NCBI GenBank assembly: GCA_023955635.1
Contig: JAMXHR010000002.1
Location: 310,001-374,000, forward strand
DNA: 64,000 nt
DNA from: Methanosarcina sp. ERenArc_MAG2
GTDB taxonomy: Archaea > Halobacteriota > Methanosarcinia > Methanosarcinales > Methanosarcinaceae
Reading direction: 5' to 3'
Shown here: positions 48,287 to 56,766 of the stretch, in pieces
How positions within the stretch are numbered: the first letter of the stretch is position 1
How the letters are laid out: every line of letters begins with the position of its first letter
Program-made: the position numbers and the translations under genes
The notes under the pieces: model-generated
Told to the model about the DNA's origin: nothing
Seen by the model: only the letters and a program-made list of their open reading frames with translations
Databases searched by the model: none

Positions 48287-49859
48287 AGTTAGGGTTTGAA
48301 AGGATCAAGGACGCACTGAAGGGTGTGACCACGGAAAGCAATTTAGAAAGTAAAAACGAACATGTCGAAGAGAAAAGGCAGGTCTACAAAGAAGAAATCC
48401 AAAAGGTAAGAAGTGACGAGTATAAGCCTCAGACATCCGAGGAAACTAAGATGGAATTGAAAAAGACCGGGTTGGAACCGGGAGATGAGTCTTTATCTCC
48501 GGCAGACCGTACTGAAGCCAAAAAACGGGCCTTATATTCTTCCCTGCCTTCGACTGGGCCATTTCCCCGACCCACCCGGAAAGAGAAGAGCGCCTCCTCT
48601 ATACCAGGGACCAGATCTTTGAGGAAGGCCTGATGGACCTTCCAGAAATAGCCGAATATAAACCCCGCCTTGCAGATTACAGAGATATTGCCAGAGTTCA
48701 CTTCTGTGTGCCTGACATAAAAGCCCAGGCTACAATCCCTCACCTGATAGCGGCAGGCAGCTGCCTGGTGCTTGGGGATGCCCTGATGAAAGGGGAAGTC
48801 AAAAACGCTTTTGCCCTTGTCCGCCCGCCTGGCCATCATGCGATGACAGTAGCTCACGGGAACAGGGGTTTTTGTAATATCAATAACGAAGCTATCCTGG
48901 TCGAATACCTGAGGAAAAAATATGGGGTCCGCAGGATAGCAATTGTGGATACTGATGTACATCACGGGGATGGGACACAGGAAATCTTTTATAACGATCC
49001 TGATGTGCTTTTTATTTCATTCCATCAGGACGGAAGGACACTATATCCCGGATCGGGTTTCATAAACGAACTGGGAGGCCCAAAAGCCCTTGGCAGGACA
49101 ATCAATATTCCACTTCCGCCTGCAACCCCTGATGAGGGTATACTCTACGTGCTCGATTCTCTGGTGCTTCCGATTCTTAAGGATTTCAAGCCTGAGCTCG
49201 TTCTTAATTCTGCAGGACAGGACAATCACTATACCGACCCTCTCGCAAATATGCGTTTTTCAGCACAGGGTTATGCAAAACTGAACGAGAAACTTGCTCC
49301 TGACCTGGCGGTGCTTGAAGGAGGCTATGCAATCCAGAGTGCACTGCCTTATGTGAATACAGGTATAATTCTTGCAATGGCAGGGCTTGATTATTCCTGC
49401 GTAAGGGAACCTGACTTTAAGCCAGGCATGTTTGTCCAGGCTGCAAGGGACAGACAGGTACTGGAGGAAATCGTCGTAGAGCAGCTTGAAAACTGGAGAA
49501 ACAGGGACAGACTTGTAAAGGCAGAGGTGGCAAAGCACGGGGACTTCTACCGCCGGAAAAAACAGATCTTTTACGACACGGATATGATTCAGGAATCGCA
49601 GGAAGAAACAATCCGTATGTGCCCTGACTGTCAGGGCTACAAAACCATTGACTCCCGCGCACACAGGAGTATAGGTGATACCAGAATCTTCGGGGTTTCG
49701 ATTCCTATCTACGCCTGTGATAATTGCCAGGCTGAAGCCAGGGAAGAGTACAGAAAAAGGCTCAATAATCCGGAATACGAGTACGTTTACCTGCAGGATA
49801 AAAAAGAGGACGAATATAGATCCTATAATACTAGGAAAAAGCAGGAAAAGATTAATTAA
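48283..49859 (+). CDS. Histone deacetylase-like amidohydrolase (frameshift)
   Basis: Zinc amidohydrolase of the HDAC/acetylpolyamine group. Motifs: LVRPPGHHAMT, IVDTDVHHGDGTQEIFY (Zn ligands Asp and His), SAGQDNHYTDPLANM (third ligand) and LEGGYAIQSA. The N-terminal 80 residues are charged and possibly coiled; the C-terminus adds a zinc-ribbon-like module (CPDCQGYK and CDNCQAE). ATG 48283 overlaps the upstream stop. One A added to the A-run near 48519-48524 restores IFFPAFDWAISPTHPERE. It may deacetylate archaeal histones, polyamines or small molecules; the coupling to a hydantoinase favours a small-molecule substrate. Confidence 0.87.
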
Positions 49860-50477
49860 TCTCGAAAAAAGCCTTTAAAAGCTGGAAACAATTTAAGCGG
49901 ATAGGAAAGAGCTATCTGTCACAAAAGACGATTCGCTAAGGCAAAAAAGATCTTATTGAAGCAGAAATCAGTTCATTAGAACAGGAAGCGCCTTATTAAT
50001 TCAGGATAGCGGGATAAGAGTTATGCAGATCATTTTTCTTTTTATCCCGCATATTTTTCTTTATTTTGCATTTAATTCTTTTTTATTTCGGTATCCTTTT
50101 TGGACTAAAGAATAAGAAAACATGTGCATATTAAGTAAGAGGAAATTTGCAAAGACACCCTCCTTTTTTGAGAAACTTTCTAAATATATTAATTTTGCCC
50201 TTGGGGGCTAAAATCGTCAATTTACTCAAAATTTAAAGAGTTTTTGGAAATTGGTCCTAGCTAGCCGAAAAGTGCATTTTATTTATTGACTCCAGCAGTC
50301 AAATGGAGGCAAGTAAAAATAAGACAGAGTCAGCTTTAATTCATTTTCAGCTTAATATAATGAAAAATGAATACTGAATTATATAAGAGAGTAATCAAGA
50401 GGTAATTCCAATAAGCGCAGATGTTATCTTACTCTCCCTAACATCTTTAATTCTTTTATAAATATATTAATTGAAAC
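49860..50477. other. Intergenic region, nothing recognised
   Basis: No gene or stable RNA recognised. AT-rich. Confidence 0.35.
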
Positions 50478-50493
50478 CAATATGTTTATATTG
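50478..50493 (+). promoter_or_regulatory. Inverted-repeat promoter element of surface protein 1
   Basis: CAATATGTTTATATTG, arms CAATAT/ATATTG around a TATA-like centre. The same element stands before surface protein 3 (56681-56696). Likely TATA box plus operator. Confidence 0.5.
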
Positions 50494-50553
50494 TATTTGC
50501 AATTAATTCTTAATTAACTTTATGAAGTGTCATTTCTAACTTCTGTTATCTGT

Positions 50554-53500
50554 ATGGAGGAATTAGACATAAACAAATTAAAACTTTTACTACTAGCATT
50601 TTTTATTTTCACACTAAGTTCCTTTATCGGAGCGGCTGCGACATATACCGTAGCCACTGATGGAACGGGAAACTATGCAACAATACAGGCTGCAGTGGAT
50701 AAGGCAGCTTCAGGTGATATAATTCTCGTGCAACCTGGAACCTATACTGAAAATATAGTTATAACTAAAGCCAACCTGGAACTCAGGTCAGCATCAGATA
50801 ACCCTGAGGACACGATAATTGCTTCCAATACCACAGGCAAAGATGTAATCTATATTGGAGCCAGAGCTAATTCAAAAATTAAAGGATTTACGATAAGTGG
50901 AGCCACCGGAGCAACCATTTCAGGAATTTCTATGAGTTTGTGCAACGGCTGCACCATTGAAAATAACAAATTTTTAAACAATAACATGGGAATATCCTTG
51001 AAGTCTTCCGGAAATATTGTGGTACACAATAATACAGCTACCGTTGGAACAGGTACAGGAATTTACATCACGCAGTCTTATTCGACCACTATTTCAGGCA
51101 ATAAGGTTTCAGGTTACGCATCCGGGATTAAGATTGATGATTCCCAGGGTGGTAACACCGTCTCAGGAAATACCGTAAGCCAGATTTCTGGAAATGGTAT
51201 AGGACTGGAAGATACAAGCAATAATGCTTTAGAAAGCAACATCGTAAGCTCGACCGGGAACCGAGGGATCTATCTAGCACGGTCAAGCAAGAACAACCTG
51301 AAAAATAATATCATTTCTTCCAGTGGATCAAATGGGATTGAAATGGAATTGTCTTCTGGAAACACGGTTTTTAATAACACGGTTTCAGGTAATACTACAA
51401 CGGACAATAACCATGGTATATTCCTGTATACTTGTACAGATAGTTACGTGCAAAGCAACACAGTTTCAGGCTGTGAATACGGAATAGCTATGAGGACTTC
51501 CGAAAATAACAGTGTTGTAAACAATAATGCATATGAAAACGGCAGAGGCTTTTACGTAGCCTATACATCCAGCAGAAACACGCTTTCACGCAATAAGGCA
51601 AATTCGAACAGCCTTAATGGTATTACTCTGATCAGTAGTGCCAACAATAATATTGTGGATAATAACGAAGTAAATTTGAATGGTGATAATGGTATATATC
51701 TTGAGACTACAAACAATAATAAAATATCTAATAATGCTGCATCTCAAAATTCAAAAGGTATTGTCTTAAAGGGTGTCGGATCCACACAAAATACTCTTTC
51801 AAACAATATTTTGGATTACAACAGTGAAGGTATTCGCCTTGATAACTCAAGTGGGAATGATCTTATCAACAATACTGTAAGTTCGAGCAATACCAATGGG
51901 ATCTTTCTAGTGGGTTCATGTAATAATAATGGACTGCAGAGCAATACAGTGCGGCTCAATAGAATAGGTATCTACGTGACGAACTCAACTGGAAATACGC
52001 TTTCTGAAAATATAGTTTCTGAAAACGGTGCTCAAGGAATTCTGATCATGCTTGCCAATAATAACACCCTTTCCAGGAATAACGTTAATGACAACATTGA
52101 AGGTATCTCCCTCAACTCTGCCGAAAGCAACAATATTTCAGGCAATAATATAATTTCAAATGGGAAAGGTATCTACATGTGTCCCAGAAGCTATTACAAC
52201 CTGGTTTTTAACAACTGTTTCAACAACCCTAATAATGCAGATGTTAAAAATAATCAAAGCTACTGGAACATAGCAAAGACTTCAGGTAAAAACGTTATGG
52301 GCGGACCAACCCTTGGAGGCAATTTCTGGGGAACCCCGTCGGGTCTAGGTTTCTCGGATACTAAATCTGATACAGACGGGGACGGTATTATTGATATTGA
52401 TATTCCCTTTGTCACAGACAATGGTATCATCGCCTCACCCAACGGTAATATCAGAGATAATTTCCCGCTTATACGTGTTGTACTGCCTGTTGTAAATTTC
52501 GACGCCAAGCCCACAAAGGGGTTTGTCCCTCTCACAGTTGAATTTAAGGATTTGTCAACGGATGCTACATCACTAAGCTGGGATGTTAATGGTGACGGAA
52601 GCCCGGACAGTAGTGATAAAACTTTTGTCTACGTGTACGAGACCCCGGGAATCTATACTGCCAGTCTAATAGCAAGCAATAAAAACGGCACCACAGATCC
52701 AAAAACCGTGCAAATAATTGCAGAGACTGTTAAAATTTATCCTGTAGCAGACTTCAACGCCAATCTTACGAGCGGTTATGCTCCTCTTTCCGTCCAGTTC
52801 ACTGACCTTTCTCAATACGCAACATCAAGGAGCTGGGACTTTGGAGATGGAACTGCTTCAATCGAGCAGAATCCAATGCATACTTACTCTGCAGCCGGAA
52901 CCTATACCGTTAACCTGAAAGCAGGTAATGAAAACGGTACTTCCCCAACTCCGAAAACCGCTACAATAACTGTCACGCAACAAAGCAGTTCAAGCGGTGG
53001 GAGCGGTGGAGGAAGCAGCCACAGCAGTTCCAATGGTGGTGGCGGTGCAGGCGGTTCCCCTGAACCTGCAAAAAATGTCCAGGTTAAGGAAATTTCTCAG
53101 GCTTTCATTACAAACGGAAAAGCTGTAAAGTTTGATTTCGCAAAGAATGCAACCTGTGTTGTGTATGTGGGTTTTGATTCAAAGAAGACTGCAGGCAAGA
53201 CCACAACCATTGCCGAGCAGCTCAAAGGAAAATCCACTCTGGTCTCAGAGCTGGACTCGGGCGAGATCTATAAGTACTTCAACCTCTGGGTAGGAAACGG
53301 CGGGTTTGCAACTTCAGACAATATAGAAAACCCTGTCGTATGTTTCAAGGTTGAGAAATCCTGGATACAGGATAAAAAGATCGACCAGGCTTCTATCATT
53401 CTCAACAGGTACAACGAGAAAAAATGGGCACAACTACCAGTAACCCTGTTAAGAGAAGATAACAGGTACCTGTACTTCACGGCAAAAACTTCCGGATTCT

Positions 53501-53727
53501 CATTCTTTGCAATAACAGGTAAATCTGTAGAGACAGAATCGGGGGCTAAAGTAAAGTCTGAAAATACCACTCAACCTCTTGAACAGAACAAAACAACAGC
53601 TGAAGCTGAACAGAAAACAGGAGCTGAACAGGAACCTGAAAAGGGAAAAATAACAAGCATACCAGGATTTGAAATGATTTTCGGGATAGCTTGCCTTATT
53701 ACTGTATTCATACATAAAAGAAAATAA
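50554..53727 (+). CDS. Surface protein 1: beta-helix, PKD, PGF-anchored
   Basis: Secreted protein of about 1,050 residues. Signal peptide (KLKLLLLAFFIFTLSSFIGAAA), a long right-handed beta-helix of NosD/PbH1 repeats (about residues 50-590, N-N-T/G-I-x-L pattern), two PKD domains (VVNFDAKPTKGFVPLTVEF and PVADFNANLTSGYAPLSV), a Ser/Gly-rich linker, a PGF-pre-PGF domain and a C-terminal sorting tail IPGFEMIFGIACLITVF plus KRK for archaeosortase processing. The start is unclear: ATG 50554 has no ribosome binding site, while GGAGG (50556-50560) is spaced for ATA 50569, aligning with MNKL of paralogue 3. Confidence 0.88.
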   Translation: MEELDINKLKLLLLAFFIFTLSSFIGAAATYTVATDGTGNYATIQAAVDKAASGDIILVQPGTYTENIVITKANLELRSASDNPEDTIIASNTTGKDVIYIGARANSKIKGFTISGATGATISGISMSLCNGCTIENNKFLNNNMGISLKSSGNIVVHNNTATVGTGTGIYITQSYSTTISGNKVSGYASGIKIDDSQGGNTVSGNTVSQISGNGIGLEDTSNNALESNIVSSTGNRGIYLARSSKNNLKNNIISSSGSNGIEMELSSGNTVFNNTVSGNTTTDNNHGIFLYTCTDSYVQSNTVSGCEYGIAMRTSENNSVVNNNAYENGRGFYVAYTSSRNTLSRNKANSNSLNGITLISSANNNIVDNNEVNLNGDNGIYLETTNNNKISNNAASQNSKGIVLKGVGSTQNTLSNNILDYNSEGIRLDNSSGNDLINNTVSSSNTNGIFLVGSCNNNGLQSNTVRLNRIGIYVTNSTGNTLSENIVSENGAQGILIMLANNNTLSRNNVNDNIEGISLNSAESNNISGNNIISNGKGIYMCPRSYYNLVFNNCFNNPNNADVKNNQSYWNIAKTSGKNVMGGPTLGGNFWGTPSGLGFSDTKSDTDGDGIIDIDIPFVTDNGIIASPNGNIRDNFPLIRVVLPVVNFDAKPTKGFVPLTVEFKDLSTDATSLSWDVNGDGSPDSSDKTFVYVYETPGIYTASLIASNKNGTTDPKTVQIIAETVKIYPVADFNANLTSGYAPLSVQFTDLSQYATSRSWDFGDGTASIEQNPMHTYSAAGTYTVNLKAGNENGTSPTPKTATITVTQQSSSSGGSGGGSSHSSSNGGGGAGGSPEPAKNVQVKEISQAFITNGKAVKFDFAKNATCVVYVGFDSKKTAGKTTTIAEQLKGKSTLVSELDSGEIYKYFNLWVGNGGFATSDNIENPVVCFKVEKSWIQDKKIDQASIILNRYNEKKWAQLPVTLLREDNRYLYFTAKTSGFSFFAITGKSVETESGAKVKSENTTQPLEQNKTTAEAEQKTGAEQEPEKGKITSIPGFEMIFGIACLITVFIHKRK

Positions 53728-53744
53728 AAAGATAATTTAAAAAA
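52738..53744 (+). repeat. Near-identical 1-kb block, copy 1
   Basis: Matches 58308-59314 with about a dozen substitutions and no indel I can see, covering the last PKD, linker, PGF-pre-PGF domain, sorting tail and first 3' bases. Confidence 0.92.
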
Positions 53745-54286
53745 ATAAAAAGTACAAATAAAAGTAAAAACAAAAAGTAATAATAAAAAGTAATAATAAA
53801 AAGTAAATAATGAAAGAATAAATTCAGTACGGAAAAAAGACAAGATGAAGGCATTGTACCTTCATCTTTCTTCTACTTTTTCGGTTTTCCTTATTTTTTT
53901 AATTTTTTTCTTATTCTTTTCGCTATATTCTTAATTTATCTCATTCCTAAAAACCTTTTAAGGGCAATACAGAAGATAAATTTTCTAACATAGATAGCCT
54001 CCTCCAATTTATCGAGTCTGAAAAGTCCATTTCCCGCACATGAGCTGTTTTACGCGGAATGCAGGCACTCCATTTGTTATTTTATTAAAGTTAACCTGAG
54101 ATCTGAGAAAAGAAAAATTATATAACTTATTTCTTTAAGCTGGTTATTGATTATTGTTTATCTTATATTTTTATGTCTTTATATTGATATTATTCTAATC
54201 CAATAAATATATATCATTTAATGTTTAAATTCTAATTTATTAATAGAAATTTAAATAATAATTTACATAAAAGGTGGGGGATTTAA
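53728..54286. other. Intergenic region, low complexity
   Basis: No gene. A run of AAAAGTAATAAT-type repeats follows surface gene 1 (53745-53815). A short inverted stretch (AAGATGAAGG...CCTTCATCTT, 53843-53868) may end its transcript. Confidence 0.45.
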
Positions 54287-56290
54287 ATAAATAGGTTTGT
54301 CACTTTAGCTGCAATCTTTTTTATTTTTACGTTTGGTTCGAGTACTGGTACCGCGGTTGAGATCACTGTCCAGCCAGGGGAATCAATTCAGTCCGTAGTA
54401 AATAATGCAAGTTCAGGAGATGAAATAGTCATAAGTCCCGGAACTTATACAGATAATCTCGTAATAACAAAGGATAATCTCGTAATAAGGTCAGAGTCCG
54501 GGAACCCTGAAGACACACTAATTATGGCGAATAATAACGCTACAGATGTATTCTATGTAGATGCAGACAATGTAAAAATTATGGGACTAAGTATTAAGGG
54601 AGCAAATATTGATAGGGCAGGAATCTACTTATCCAGATCCAATAACTGTACCATAGAGAATAACAAACTCGTTGATGATGCCCTTGGAATATATCTGAAG
54701 GATTCGATGTACAATAATGTCCTCAATAATACGGTATCAGAGGGCAAAAGAGCAATAAATATTGAAAGGTCAGACTATAATACAATATTAAATAATAATG
54801 TTTCAAACCAGAGGTTTGGAATTTATATTACTGCTTCTAAAGAGAACATACTTTCCGAAAATACGGCAAATTTGAACTCCAATCATGGTATTATCCTGGA
54901 AAACTGTAACAATAACAGGCTGGGAAACAACACCGCAAACTCAAACAACGGTTATGGTATCTACATGGTGTATTCAGCTAATAATAACCTGACCGGTAAC
55001 ACAGTAGACTCAAATATGATTTATGGTATCTGTTTTGTGGATTCCGGCAACAACAGCATTGCAAACAATACAGCAATCAACAGTAAACGAGGCATTTTCC
55101 TGTTGAGGTCTGGAGAAAGCACGGTTCTAGACAATCTGGCTTTAAATAACGAATACGGTATTCGGATTGCGTCAGGAATGAACAGCAACGTCTCAGGAAA
55201 TGAAGTCGAGAACAACAATATATCAGGTATTTCTTTCTTAAACTCCGCTAACTGCACCATCAATGAGAATATGCTGTTAAATAACACTATTGGGGTAAAT
55301 CTGGAATTATCCAATAACAATATTGTTCTTAACAACAGCTTCCTGAAAGGAGGACGGGGAATTAGCCTGAGGGGATCAGGTTATAACCTGGTATCAAATA
55401 ACACAGCTTTAAACAACAGGTATGGAATGTATGTCCTGAACTCGCAGTGGAACATGCTCTTAAACAATACGGCAAGTACAAGCGTTAACCACGGTACTGT
55501 TCTGGTAAATTCCAGTGATAACGAATTTAGAAATAATATCCTAACCTCAAATGTAGGCTATGGGGTTTATCTGAACAATTCGAGCAGCAATACCTTCGGC
55601 AATAATACAGCTTCAGACAACAGTAGAGGCATTTACCTGATATCCTCCAATGGAAACAACATTTTAGATAATAATATCCTGGGTAACAGAGAATATGCAG
55701 TTTTGCTATCATACTGTACAGGCAACAACATTTCCGGAAACGAAGCTTCCAATAACGGCCGTGGTATTCACCTGAGCACCTCTCAAAGCAATACAGTGTC
55801 AGGAAATATCATTACTATGAACAGTATCTCAGGCATTTTCATGAGCTCTACGAGCAATAACAATATCGTCTTTGACAACTACCTGAATAATGTCTTTAAT
55901 GCAGACATTAAAGACACAAGCGAAGGAAACGTCTGGAATACAACAAAGACTGCTGGTACTAATATCGTCGGTGGGCCATACATAGGAGGCAATTTCTGGG
56001 CAAAGCCTGACAGTACCGGATTTTCCCAGACTGCATCGGATGGAGATGGGGATGGCATTGCTGATACGGTTTATAAACTCTCAAATGAAAACTATACTGA
56101 TTTCCTGCCTCTCGTAGGTGGCGTTGAACCAAAAAGGTCTGTAATATCTGCAGAAGACCTTAATATCAGCAAACCCACAAGCACCAGCGAAACGGGAATA
56201 ACAACAAACGAAACGGGAATAACAACAAACGAAACGGCAATAACAACAAACGAAACGGCAATAACAACAAACGAAACGGAAATGATATAA
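54287..56290 (+). CDS. Surface protein 2: beta-helix protein without anchor; AUA start
   Basis: Open in frame from ATA 54287, six bases after GGTGGGGG. The next ATG (54524) lies inside the first conserved beta-helix turn, so it is too late: the sequence before it encodes a signal peptide (FVTLAAIFFIFTFGSSTGTA) and the start of the domain. The body is NosD/PbH1 repeats; after GGNFWAKPDSTGFSQ comes a Thr-rich tail of five ETGITTN-like repeats (21-bp units) and a stop. PKD and PGF sorting parts are absent, unlike paralogues 1 and 3, so it may be released or be truncated. Confidence 0.75.
   Translation: MNRFVTLAAIFFIFTFGSSTGTAVEITVQPGESIQSVVNNASSGDEIVISPGTYTDNLVITKDNLVIRSESGNPEDTLIMANNNATDVFYVDADNVKIMGLSIKGANIDRAGIYLSRSNNCTIENNKLVDDALGIYLKDSMYNNVLNNTVSEGKRAINIERSDYNTILNNNVSNQRFGIYITASKENILSENTANLNSNHGIILENCNNNRLGNNTANSNNGYGIYMVYSANNNLTGNTVDSNMIYGICFVDSGNNSIANNTAINSKRGIFLLRSGESTVLDNLALNNEYGIRIASGMNSNVSGNEVENNNISGISFLNSANCTINENMLLNNTIGVNLELSNNNIVLNNSFLKGGRGISLRGSGYNLVSNNTALNNRYGMYVLNSQWNMLLNNTASTSVNHGTVLVNSSDNEFRNNILTSNVGYGVYLNNSSSNTFGNNTASDNSRGIYLISSNGNNILDNNILGNREYAVLLSYCTGNNISGNEASNNGRGIHLSTSQSNTVSGNIITMNSISGIFMSSTSNNNIVFDNYLNNVFNADIKDTSEGNVWNTTKTAGTNIVGGPYIGGNFWAKPDSTGFSQTASDGDGDGIADTVYKLSNENYTDFLPLVGGVEPKRSVISAEDLNISKPTSTSETGITTNETGITTNETAITTNETAITTNETEMI
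56160..56284 (+). repeat. 21-bp tandem repeat encoding ETGITTN
   Basis: The unit GAAACGGGAATAACAACAAAC is repeated five times, with G-to-C changes giving GITTNE or AITTNE. It forms the C-terminus of surface protein 2. Confidence 0.85.
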
Positions 56291-56374
56291 ATTCAATTAG
56301 AAGCAGCCTGAATAATAAAATGAATAAAAACAGCAGGCTAAATGTTTGGGATGAGGATTTGACTCCTCTACCTT

Positions 56375-56438
56375 ATTTTTTCCAATTATCTTTTTTCCAA
56401 TTAACTTTTTCCAATTAACTTTTTTCCAATTATCTTTT
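56375..56438. repeat. Tandem TTTTTTCCAATTAAC/TTATC repeats
   Basis: About four copies of a 15-16 base unit after surface gene 2. Non-coding. Confidence 0.75.
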
Positions 56439-56680
56439 AAACCTTTTTTCTAGATCTTAATGTTAAGTTCTCATATTCTCTTTTCTTGCAGGGCAAAAAC
56501 GCCTCTTCTACAGAGAAAAATAAAGTGTAAATATTTACGTCCGAAACTATGGTCTAAACATGATACTTTGGAGCGTTAGAGAAGAAAAACTCCTGAAAAT
56601 GCTCCGGTAAATTGAGATTAATTAAAACAGTGTTTTCCATTTTTCGCATTAATATAGCTTCCTCAGGGAGTTAACTTAAT

Positions 56681-56696
56681 CAATATATTTATATTG
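56681..56696 (+). promoter_or_regulatory. Inverted-repeat promoter element of surface protein 3
   Basis: CAATATATTTATATTG, differing from the surface protein 1 element (50478-50493) in one base. It lies 71 bases before the ATG. Confidence 0.5.
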
Positions 56697-56766
56697 TTTC
56701 ATGCTTAATTTCTCATTTATTAGAACAAATTTCTGTAAAATTTTACATTTATATTGGGGAATTAAA

